A program made the position numbers and the translations under genes. A model generated the notes under the pieces. It saw nothing but the letters and a program-made list of their open reading frames with translations. It was not told the DNA's origin and did no database searches. Positions 6,530-12,629 of a stretch of 15,026 nt of DNA are shown here, piece after piece (position 1 is the stretch's first letter; every line of letters starts with the position of its first letter). The stretch is from Verrucomicrobiota bacterium (GTDB lineage: Bacteria > Verrucomicrobiota > Verrucomicrobiia > Chthoniobacterales > UBA10450): NCBI GenBank assembly GCA_003219225.1, contig QHPZ01000138.1, positions 1-15,026 on the forward strand, written 5' to 3'.

Positions 6530-7720
6530 ATGAACCGCAAAATCGACATCCAACAGAGCGGCAACGGCTTGGTAGTCACGCTTTCCGTCCTAGTGACGAT
6601 CCTGGCCTTGCTCGGAGCCGCTGTATCTTACACCGCACACATTTCACGAATCTCGCAACGCAGCCGGAGGATAGCCCTGGCGATGGAGATTGCTGACGGA
6701 CATCTCGAGTACCTCTTCACTAACTGGCGCAACATCTATCGGAATACCTGGACGACCTACGGCTACGCCTCGGGAGGAACCGACTACTCAGTGGTCGGCA
6801 CGAATTATTTTTACACTGCCATGTACAACCCGAGCAACGGCTGCTCGGGCTGTGCTACACCATCGCCGGTGCCTTATATGACGCCTTCGGCTACGCCGCC
6901 GCAAATTACTCTGCCGGCGACGTCCTACTTCCCGACTGAGCCAAACTACACGGTTAACCAGTATCGAATTCAGGCCGTCGATCCAATGGTGGACCTGGAT
7001 GCCAGTGGCAATGCGCTAAAGGAAACGGCCTGGGGTTCGGGTACCTACACTTCGTTAGATCCGGCTGCGCAGCCGCCGCCGGCTTTCGGTCCGAATACCT
7101 GGCAATACAGCTATTTCTATCTGGCAGCTGTGGACGTATCGGTGCCCGCGTTAGGCACAAACGCCGGTACGGTCACGGCCAAGGTGCGCCGTGTATTTGA
7201 GAAGAAGTTCGATAGCCCGTGGACGTACGCGATGTTGTTCATGGACGACCTGGAGTTTCAGCCGTCAACTGCTTTCACGATGACTGGGGCCATTCATACC
7301 AATGGGGGCCTTTATATCGGGACAAGCAACTTCACCGCTCAAGATCGAGTGAGCTATGGCGGCGACTACGTCGACGGCTACTCGCCAAACGATACCAGCC
7401 ATAGTGGCTCGACGACGGCGCCGAATTTCCCTACGAACGAGCCGCCCGCGCAAGTGTCTCCTTTTTTGCCGTTCGGCTGGAACGTCGCGTTCAATAGTGG
7501 CAACACCAACCCCAACGACGATAGCTACCATGACATCGTCGAGCGGCCGAACAACAGTTACTCCGATCCGCTGTCGACGATGCGTTATTACAATCAAGCC
7601 GACTACCGCATCTTGATCGATTCCAGTACAACATCACGATCACTGACTATACCGGCGCCGCGATCACCAGTGGCAGTACTTACAACCAGGTTACCGGCGC
7701 GATCACAACCAACCAGGTGA
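6530..7720 (+). CDS. PilX/GspK-like pilus protein C2, N-terminal part (frameshifted gene)
   Basis: 396 residues. The N-terminus is built like C1: a short basic leader with SGN at residues 10-12, one hydrophobic helix (about 13-33) without Glu5, then SRISQRSRRIALAMEIADGH and FTNWRN. Shared blocks follow: TAKVRRVFEKKF, SPWTYAMLF, MTGAIHTNGGLYIG, LPFGWN. A Cys pair motif (CSGC) at bases 6841-6852 has no partner in C1. Homology to C1 holds through RYYNQADYRILIDSS (base about 7626). After this the reading frame is wrong and the tail (PIPAP-like, then SQPTR) does not match C1. Matching sequence resumes in the -1 frame, so a base, or 3n+1 bases, seems missing around 7627-7632. The ATG directly follows the B2 stop. 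Confidence 0.75.
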   Translation: MNRKIDIQQSGNGLVVTLSVLVTILALLGAAVSYTAHISRISQRSRRIALAMEIADGHLEYLFTNWRNIYRNTWTTYGYASGGTDYSVVGTNYFYTAMYNPSNGCSGCATPSPVPYMTPSATPPQITLPATSYFPTEPNYTVNQYRIQAVDPMVDLDASGNALKETAWGSGTYTSLDPAAQPPPAFGPNTWQYSYFYLAAVDVSVPALGTNAGTVTAKVRRVFEKKFDSPWTYAMLFMDDLEFQPSTAFTMTGAIHTNGGLYIGTSNFTAQDRVSYGGDYVDGYSPNDTSHSGSTTAPNFPTNEPPAQVSPFLPFGWNVAFNSGNTNPNDDSYHDIVERPNNSYSDPLSTMRYYNQADYRILIDSSTTSRSLTIPAPRSPVAVLTTRLPARSQPTR

Positions 7721-8481
7721 TCCAGGACAATCGGGAAGCTACGTTCGTCCGCCTGACGACTGTTGACATCGCCTCATTGACGTCGGCCATGAACAAGCTT
7801 CCGGCCTGGAACCACACTGGCAGCGGCGGCGGCATTATCTATATTTCCGATACGAGCGCGGGCACAGCGATCAACTGCACGCTCAACGGAAATACAGTCT
7901 CCACCGTGAAACGCGGTATTCGACTAAAGAACGGCGCGACCTTGCCCAGCGGCGGAATGACAGTCGTAGCGGAAAATCCGGTTTACATCCAGGGCGACTA
8001 TAACACCGGGGGCGTGCCGCCATCTGACAGCGGCACTTATACGAGTCCGACGGTGAACGGCTACACACGGACAAATGCCGCTGTTGTCGGCGACGCAATC
8101 AATGTCCTTTCCGGCGCGTGGAGCGACGCAAACTCCGATAAAGCCATCTCCCAACGGGTTGCGACAAGCACGACAGTCAACGCGGCACTGGTCACCGGTC
8201 AGGTGCCCAGCGGCAGCGGATTTTACAGTGGGGGCGGCGAAAACTTCGTGCGATTCCTGGAAGATTGGCAGAAGAACAGCAATACGTTCACGTATTACGG
8301 TTCGATGGTTGAGCTATTCAACAGCCTGCAAGGTACGGGAAAATGGCAGGCGAACGCGAGCACGTACAAGGCGCCCGGATTGCACTGGTATTACGACACT
8401 AATTTCCAGAGCGGTTCGCCTCCGGGCACTCTCCAGATCGCGGCCTATCTCCAGCAACAGCGCTGGTACCAGGTCTATTGA
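7717..8481 (+). CDS. Pilus protein C2, C-terminal part (frameshifted gene)
   Basis: 254 residues from the GTG at 7717, which overlaps the stop of the N-terminal part (GTGA). The reading frame is open and matches C1 from about base 7630 (YNITITDYTGAAITSG), so the true junction lies upstream of this GTG. Shared blocks: VIQDNREATFVRLTTVDIA, MNKLPAWN, GGIIYISD, ENPVYIQGDYNTGG, AAVVGDAINVLSGAW, TVNAALVTGQVPSG, TYYGSMVELFNS and the terminal YYDTNFQSGSPPG, LQQQRWYQVY. The near-identical end of both C copies implies this domain is under constraint. It ends in TTGA, the same arrangement as at the C1-D1 boundary. Confidence 0.72.
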   Translation: MIQDNREATFVRLTTVDIASLTSAMNKLPAWNHTGSGGGIIYISDTSAGTAINCTLNGNTVSTVKRGIRLKNGATLPSGGMTVVAENPVYIQGDYNTGGVPPSDSGTYTSPTVNGYTRTNAAVVGDAINVLSGAWSDANSDKAISQRVATSTTVNAALVTGQVPSGSGFYSGGGENFVRFLEDWQKNSNTFTYYGSMVELFNSLQGTGKWQANASTYKAPGLHWYYDTNFQSGSPPGTLQIAAYLQQQRWYQVY

Positions 8482-8504
8482 CGAATTTGCTGGTCAGGGT
8501 CGCA

Positions 8505-9128
8505 ATGAGACTTCGCCACACAGTTACGGCGCTGATTTTAAGCAACGCCGCCGCCACAGCGTACGGGCTTGTCGATCTAACACCCTCACCGGGAGAATAC
8601 AAGGCGGCGGGTATCACCTATCAGCAGCTTGTCTTCAAAGACGGTCAACAGAACGTTAGCTATGATTTGCCTCATGGTTGGAGCTACCGTTTTGATGGCG
8701 GGCGCATTCTGCTGACTCCAACCGATGTAGCATTCGCCGAGGCAAGCATTGAAGCGGTGCCGTTGCCGAAGCCGCAGCCGTTCGATCGCGCGACGACGGA
8801 AAAACTCAGCCAGCAGGTGCTAACCACGCTGCCGCCGAACAGCGAGGCAATCACGATCACCAAAAGTGAACAAAACCCAGTGCTGCTGAACAGCAACCTG
8901 AGCTATGAAATCGCTGTCTCCTACAAAACCATGGGCAGCGTTTTTCAAAGAAGCGTGCTCTTTGTAAATGCGCCCGGAACACAGTTGATTTTTAAGTTGT
9001 CGGCCCGCAAAAGCGATTTTGACCGTTTGTACAGTGTCTTCCGGTCAAGCGTCCTTACCTGGCAATGGGTGGAAGCAGCCGTGGCCGACACTGGTCACGC
9101 GACGGCGAACGAGCAGAGAGCTCGATAG
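8505..9128 (+). CDS. Exported protein D2 of unknown family, cassette 2
   Basis: 207 residues from the ATG at 8505, which has AGGG a few bases upstream; a TTG at 8478 overlapping the C2 stop is an alternative. MRLRHTVTALILSNAAATAYG is a plausible signal peptide. The mature protein is a paralogue of D1: LTPSPGEYKAAGITY, VSYDLPHGWSYRFDG, FAEASIEAVPLPKPQPFD, SEQNPVLLN, QRSVLFVNAPGTQLIF, LSARKSDFDRLY, FRSSV and LQW/TWQW end block. The C-terminus extends about 17 residues beyond D1 with a polar tail. No membrane segment other than the signal, no lipobox, no known catalytic motif. Last gene of the operon; its stop touches the A-tract that forms the T-run of the opposing terminator. Confidence 0.7.
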   Translation: MRLRHTVTALILSNAAATAYGLVDLTPSPGEYKAAGITYQQLVFKDGQQNVSYDLPHGWSYRFDGGRILLTPTDVAFAEASIEAVPLPKPQPFDRATTEKLSQQVLTTLPPNSEAITITKSEQNPVLLNSNLSYEIAVSYKTMGSVFQRSVLFVNAPGTQLIFKLSARKSDFDRLYSVFRSSVLTWQWVEAAVADTGHATANEQRAR

Positions 9129-9161
9129 AAAAAGAGGCGATCCCGTTACCGGGACCGCCTC
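9129..9161 (-). terminator. Rho-independent terminator of the first PEA-anchor gene
   Basis: On the minus strand GAGGCG-g-TCCCG, a 4-base loop, CGGGA-t-CGCCTC, then TTTTT. The stem has 11 pairs with one mismatch and the T-run follows at once. It lies 28 bases past the stop of the minus-strand gene. On the plus strand it has no T-run, so it ends the operon there only weakly if at all. Confidence 0.82.
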
Positions 9162-9188
9162 CGCCAAACAAGGGAGATAACTAACCTA

Positions 9189-9995
9189 TCAGCTGAAAAA
9201 AATGGGTTGCCGTGCCAGCTGGGCCATTTTTCGGCGCCGCAACACGCGCGTGGATAACACGGCAGCCAGCAGACCGACGACTGGGAAAAGTGTTTGCGCC
9301 TCTGGGATGGGCGCTGTCCCTGGGATGAACACCCATTCCTCGAATCCGCCATCGGTAGGAATGCTGTTACCAAAGGCGGAGTAAAGCACGAGGTAAAGTT
9401 CGCCGGTCTGAACCAGACTCACTGGAATGTACATGAACATGTCGGCCTTGCCGCTGCCGGTCGCAGTCGTCAAGACGGCATTACTCCCATTCGCGTTCAT
9501 GTTGTAAACCAGCGTGCCATTGAGCTGGAGGATGCCGGCGCTGTTGAAGCTTTCAGTCGTCTGATTGGGATCGTTGGTGGTGAAGAGCTGCAGGGCCGTC
9601 ATTTCCAGCACGTGTTCAGTGTAGGAATTGCCGTTCTGGTTCGAGTCGAGCATGAAGGCAAGGTAGGGAGTGCCGTTGATGATCGTCGCCGTCAGATCCG
9701 GGATGTAGAGACTGTGCTGGTAGTTGTGCGGATTTTTGTCGTCGAATGGAAAGCCGCCATCGGTGTTGTAGCCCTGCTCGAAATTTTTTTCCTGGATGCG
9801 CAGAAACGGGTCGATGTTCCCGGTGCCGGCGGGCTGTTGCTGGGTGGCGAAAAACAAGGCGCCGTCGATCTCACCACTGGCATCCGGTCCCGTGGTTAAG
9901 TCGACAATCGTCGCGTGGGTGTTTTGAGGGGTAAGTAGAAACGCAGCAGTGGTGAGGAGGAAAGAGGCGAGGAAGGCGGGAATTTTAGTTTTCAT
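9189..9995 (-). CDS. Exported protein with PEP-CTERM-like (PEA) sorting signal, copy 1
   Basis: 268 residues. A signal peptide (MKTKIPAFLASFLLTTAAFLL, Ala-rich cleavage around THA) leads into a soluble domain with GPDASG, FFATQQQPAGTGNIDPFLRI, EQGYNTDGGFPFD and DPNQTTESF blocks. The C-terminus has PIPEAQ (residues 229-234), a hydrophobic stretch VVGLLAAVL and an Arg cluster (RRRK), the three-part layout of exosortase (EpsH) substrates, with PEA in place of PEP. The NIDPFLRIQ-EQGYNTD core is familiar from PEP-CTERM proteins of other phyla, but its function is unknown to me. Expected at the cell surface or in extracellular matrix. It is about 80% identical by eye to its upstream neighbour and has its own terminator. 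A further 12 residues follow the Arg cluster, longer than usual. Confidence 0.8.
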   Translation of the reverse strand: MKTKIPAFLASFLLTTAAFLLTPQNTHATIVDLTTGPDASGEIDGALFFATQQQPAGTGNIDPFLRIQEKNFEQGYNTDGGFPFDDKNPHNYQHSLYIPDLTATIINGTPYLAFMLDSNQNGNSYTEHVLEMTALQLFTTNDPNQTTESFNSAGILQLNGTLVYNMNANGSNAVLTTATGSGKADMFMYIPVSLVQTGELYLVLYSAFGNSIPTDGGFEEWVFIPGTAPIPEAQTLFPVVGLLAAVLSTRVLRRRKMAQLARQPIFFS

Positions 9996-10019
9996 GTGCC
10001 GTTACGCTTTTTATGACTG

Positions 10020-10037
10020 TTCTCATAATTCTCATAA
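10020..10037. repeat. Tandem 9-base direct repeat in promoter region
   Basis: TTCTCATAA occurs twice with no gap (10020-10028 and 10029-10037), about 25 bases upstream of the start of the minus-strand gene. Its overlap with the candidate -10 makes it a possible operator, or a chance AT-rich duplication. Confidence 0.6.
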
Positions 10038-10054
10038 ATGCGTCGCAGCGTCAA
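10020..10054 (-). promoter_or_regulatory. Candidate promoter of the first PEA-anchor gene
   Basis: On the minus strand TTGACG (10054-10049) is followed after 17 bases by GAATTA (10031-10026). The -35 match is good and the -10 is poor. A promoter is expected here because the upstream paralogue ends in its own strong terminator. The -10 region lies within a 9-base tandem repeat. Confidence 0.35.
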
Positions 10055-10099
10055 CAACAGTTTTTATGCCCACCGGGAGCAACCGCCCGATCGTGCGGC

Positions 10100-10131
10100 A
10101 AAAAATAGGCGGCGGGCAGCTCCCGCCGCCT
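10100..10131 (-). terminator. Rho-independent terminator of the second PEA-anchor gene
   Basis: On the minus strand AGGCGGCGGG, a 5-base loop, CCCGCCGCCT, then A and six T residues. The 10-base stem is perfect and GC-rich. It lies about 31 bases after the stop of the minus-strand gene that begins at 10960 and separates it from its downstream copy. Confidence 0.9.
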
Positions 10132-10162
10132 CAGCTAAACCAATGAAGACAAAGTCGTCGCC

Positions 10163-10960
10163 TTAGCCGAGCAACGTGTGCTGACGCGGCTGCCGAGTGG
10201 CCCTCCGCCGCTGCAGCATGCGCGTGCACAGCACGGCAGCGAGCAAACCAACCACGGGGAAAAACATTCCCGCCTCGGGAATTGGAACCGTCCCCGGGAT
10301 GAACACCCATTCCTCGAATCCGCCATCGGCAGGAATGTCGTTACCGAAAGCGGAGTAGAGAACAAGATACTTTTCGCCGGTTTGGACAAGGTTGGCCGGG
10401 ATGTACATGAACATGTCAGCCTTGCCGCTGCCGGTAGCAGTGGTCAGCACCGCGTTGCCCGACCCCATATTATAAACCAGCGTGCCATTGAGCTGGAGAA
10501 TTCCCTTGCTGTCGAAACTCTCCGTCGTCTGGTTCGGGTCGTTGGTGGTGAAGATCTGCAGCGCAGTCATTTCGAGCACATGTTCGGTGAACGAATTGCC
10601 GTTCTGGTTGGAGTCGAGCATGAATTGCAGAAACGGTTGCCCGTTCAAAAAGACGGGGGTCAGATCGGAAATCAACAAGCTGTGCTGATAGTTGTGCGGG
10701 TGTTTGTCGTCGAAGGGAAAGCCGCCATCAGTGTTGTAGCCTTGCTCGAAGCCCTTCTCCTGAATGCGCAGGAACGGGTCGATGTTCCCTGTACCGGAGG
10801 GCTGCTGCTGGGTGGCAAAGAAGAGCGCGTCGCCGATCTGGCCGCTGGCGTCGGGCCCGGTTGTTAGATCGACAACTGTCGCCCGCGCGCTCGCAGCGCC
10901 GATAAAAAATCCAGCCGCCGTTATCAAAACACCGAGCAGTGAAATGGTCTTCGATTTCAT
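10163..10960 (-). CDS. Exported protein with PEP-CTERM-like (PEA) sorting signal, copy 2
   Basis: 265 residues from the ATG at 10960, with AAGG 8 bases upstream; longer in-frame extension upstream to 11167 lacks a signal peptide at its start and is rejected. Signal peptide MKSKTISLLGVLITAAGFFI ends near ARA. The mature domain is the same as in the neighbouring copy: VDLTTGPDASG, FFATQQQPSGTGNIDPF, EQGYNTDGGFPFDDK, MLDSNQNGNS, FTEHVLEMTALQ and GGFEEWVFIPG. The C-terminus has PIPEAG (226-231), VVGLLAAVL and an Arg cluster (QRRR). Differences from copy 1 are spread along the chain, denser at SDLTPVFLNGQPFLQF, so the duplication is not very recent. Exosortase and the sorting partner are not in the window. 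Confidence 0.82.
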   Translation of the reverse strand: MKSKTISLLGVLITAAGFFIGAASARATVVDLTTGPDASGQIGDALFFATQQQPSGTGNIDPFLRIQEKGFEQGYNTDGGFPFDDKHPHNYQHSLLISDLTPVFLNGQPFLQFMLDSNQNGNSFTEHVLEMTALQIFTTNDPNQTTESFDSKGILQLNGTLVYNMGSGNAVLTTATGSGKADMFMYIPANLVQTGEKYLVLYSAFGNDIPADGGFEEWVFIPGTVPIPEAGMFFPVVGLLAAVLCTRMLQRRRATRQPRQHTLLG

Positions 10961-11181
10961 GTGATTTGCCTTGGCTCTTTGTCCTTGAGATACCTCTCGT
11001 AAACGCATCCCAGCGAAGCGCCCTCTTACCCGATTCGACTGTTCGATGGCAAGAACAAAATTGCGCGGAAAGTGCAAAACTCCTCGCCCCTCCGCCAATG
11101 ACGTTCGCGGCGCCGCGCACGCCAGCCTGTCGCCGGCCAAGCTAGTTGGAAGTTGCGCTACTTGCATTTACTCTCCACCGC
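10961..11181. other. Divergent intergenic region between PEA-anchor gene and hisC
   Basis: 221 bases with no supported gene. It must hold the promoters for the minus-strand anchor gene and the hisC operon. Only weak matches are visible: TTGGAA (11146) with TACTCT (11169) at 17-base spacing toward hisC, whose start would leave almost no leader. No riboswitch, His-codon leader peptide or T-box was recognised. Confidence 0.4.
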
Positions 11182-12276
11182 ATGACGGCAGTTTGGGAGC
11201 TGGCCAATCCGCAGCTGCGCGATCTGGCCGTTTACGAACCAAGCAAACCCATCGCAGAAACCGCTCGCGACCTCGATGTCCCTCCCGGCGCGATCGTCAA
11301 GCTTGCCTCCAATGAAAATCCGCTCGGCCCATCGCCAAAAGCAATCGCCGCCATGCGCGGCGCTCTGGAAAACGCGCACCTGTATCCCGAAGGTGGCGGT
11401 CTGTATTTGCGCACCGCGCTGGCGGACCGGCTCGGCCTCGAAGCGGAAAACATCATTCTCGGTAACGGCTCGAATGAGGTGATCGAGTTCCTCGGGCACG
11501 CGTTCCTCAATCGCGGCGCCGACGTTGTCACCTCCGCGCACGCGTTCATTTGTTACAAGCTGGTCGCGACGTTATTTGGCGCGTGCACCATCGAAGGGTC
11601 GGCGCCTGATTTTCAACCCGACCTGGACGGCATACTCGAGGCGATCACGCCGAAAACGCGGCTCATCTTCATCGCTAATCCGAACAATCCGACGGGCTCA
11701 TTCCTGACGGAAGACAAGATCGACAAGTTCATGGCGCGCGTGCCGGAAAACATCATCACCGTTTTCGACGAGGCGTATTTCGAGCTACTTGAGGATCCGC
11801 CCGACATGCTGCGCTACGTGCGGGAGGGCAGAAAGGTCGTCGTGCTGCGCACGTTTTCCAAAGTGCATGGACTCGCCAGTTTGCGCGTCGGCTACGGGAT
11901 TGCGGCCGGGAATTTGATCGAAGTGCTGCAAAAAACGCGGCAACCGTTCAACGTCAACGGCCTTGCTCAAGCAGGCGCGCTCGCCGCGCTGCGTGATGAA
12001 GACCATCAGCGCAAGACCAAAGCAGTCGTCGACGCCGGTCGCGCCTATTTGCAAGAGCAATTCGCCGCCATGGATCTGTGTTTCGTGCCGGCGGCCGCGA
12101 ATTTCGTCATGGTTAACGTCCGCGACGGCGCTGCTGTGTTCAGGAAACTGCTCGCGGAAAAAATCATCGTTCGGCCGCTTGCCGGCTACAACCTCCCTGA
12201 GTGGGTCCGGATCTCCGTCGGCACTCTGGAAGAAAACCAAAAATGCGTCGCTGCGCTGAAGAAAGTGCTGACCTAA
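11182..12276 (+). CDS. hisC: Histidinol-phosphate aminotransferase
   Basis: 364 residues, fold-type I PLP aminotransferase that converts imidazole-acetol phosphate and glutamate to histidinol phosphate in histidine synthesis; cytosolic. Landmarks: LASNENPLGPSP near residue 41-52, the NPNNPTG motif with Asn168, FDEAY with Asp196 and Tyr199 (PLP ring contacts), and Lys227 in TFSKVHGLASLRVGYG forming the Schiff base. A C-terminal RISVG with the phosphate-binding Arg is present. Length is normal. The ATG at 11182 is chosen; a TTG at 11146 would add 12 residues and neither has a clear ribosome site. Close relatives act on aromatic amino acids, so hisC is probable, not proven. Stop overlaps the mnmE start (TAATG). 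Confidence 0.92.
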   Translation: MTAVWELANPQLRDLAVYEPSKPIAETARDLDVPPGAIVKLASNENPLGPSPKAIAAMRGALENAHLYPEGGGLYLRTALADRLGLEAENIILGNGSNEVIEFLGHAFLNRGADVVTSAHAFICYKLVATLFGACTIEGSAPDFQPDLDGILEAITPKTRLIFIANPNNPTGSFLTEDKIDKFMARVPENIITVFDEAYFELLEDPPDMLRYVREGRKVVVLRTFSKVHGLASLRVGYGIAAGNLIEVLQKTRQPFNVNGLAQAGALAALRDEDHQRKTKAVVDAGRAYLQEQFAAMDLCFVPAAANFVMVNVRDGAAVFRKLLAEKIIVRPLAGYNLPEWVRISVGTLEENQKCVAALKKVLT

Positions 12277-12629
12277 TGGCGCAAGATCGACAACCGGGCG
12301 ATCCGATCGCCGCCATCTCCACGCCTGCTGGTGAAGGCGCGATTGCTCTCGTCCGAATTAGCGGTGCAAACGCCACCGCCGTCGCGGAAAAAGTTTTTCG
12401 TGGCAAGGAGAAGCCGTCCCAGTTTGCACCGCGCGTTCAGCACGTCGGCGAAATCGTGGATGAAACCGGCCGTTTCGTCGACCAGGCGATGCTCTCGGTG
12501 CACCGCGCGCCGGCAAGTTACACCGGCGAAGATTTGGTCGAGACGGGGCGCGTCCGGGTGAATTCACCGAGCGCGCCTTTCTCAACGGTAAAATGGATCT
12601 CATCCAGGCCGAAGCAGTCATCGATCTGA
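12276..12629 (+). CDS. mnmE: tRNA modification GTPase MnmE, N-terminal part (disrupted)
   Basis: MnmE with MnmG installs the carboxymethylaminomethyl group on wobble uridine 34 of tRNAs. The N-terminal folate-binding domain is recognisable: DPIAAISTPAGEGAIALVRI, then FVDQAMLSVHRAPASYTGEDLVE. After LVE (base 12542) a segment of about 26 residues found in other MnmE proteins, including the GHGG motif, is missing, and the frame changes. The remaining C-terminal residues of this reading frame, to 12629, are not MnmE-like. Only 8 bases separate the GAG codon from the CGT that begins RPGEF, where about 78 are normal, so about 70 bases are absent. Starts at an ATG overlapping the hisC stop by one base. 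Either a pseudogene or an assembly deletion. Confidence 0.8.
   Translation: MAQDRQPGDPIAAISTPAGEGAIALVRISGANATAVAEKVFRGKEKPSQFAPRVQHVGEIVDETGRFVDQAMLSVHRAPASYTGEDLVETGRVRVNSPSAPFSTVKWISSRPKQSSI

Noticed and set aside
9294..9899. A 201-residue open frame on the plus strand, opposite the first PEA-anchor gene, and a similar one at 10178-10867
   Set aside because: Both mirror well-supported minus-strand genes with signal peptides, sorting signals and terminators; their translations look like antisense products (Val/His/Gly-rich) with no motif.
11146..11174. Promoter TTGGAA-17-TACTCT for hisC
   Set aside because: Weak -10 and would give an almost leaderless transcript; not strong enough to list as a promoter.
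11785..12240. A 151-residue minus-strand open frame inside hisC
   Set aside because: hisC is complete with all catalytic residues in the other direction; no motif in the shadow frame.
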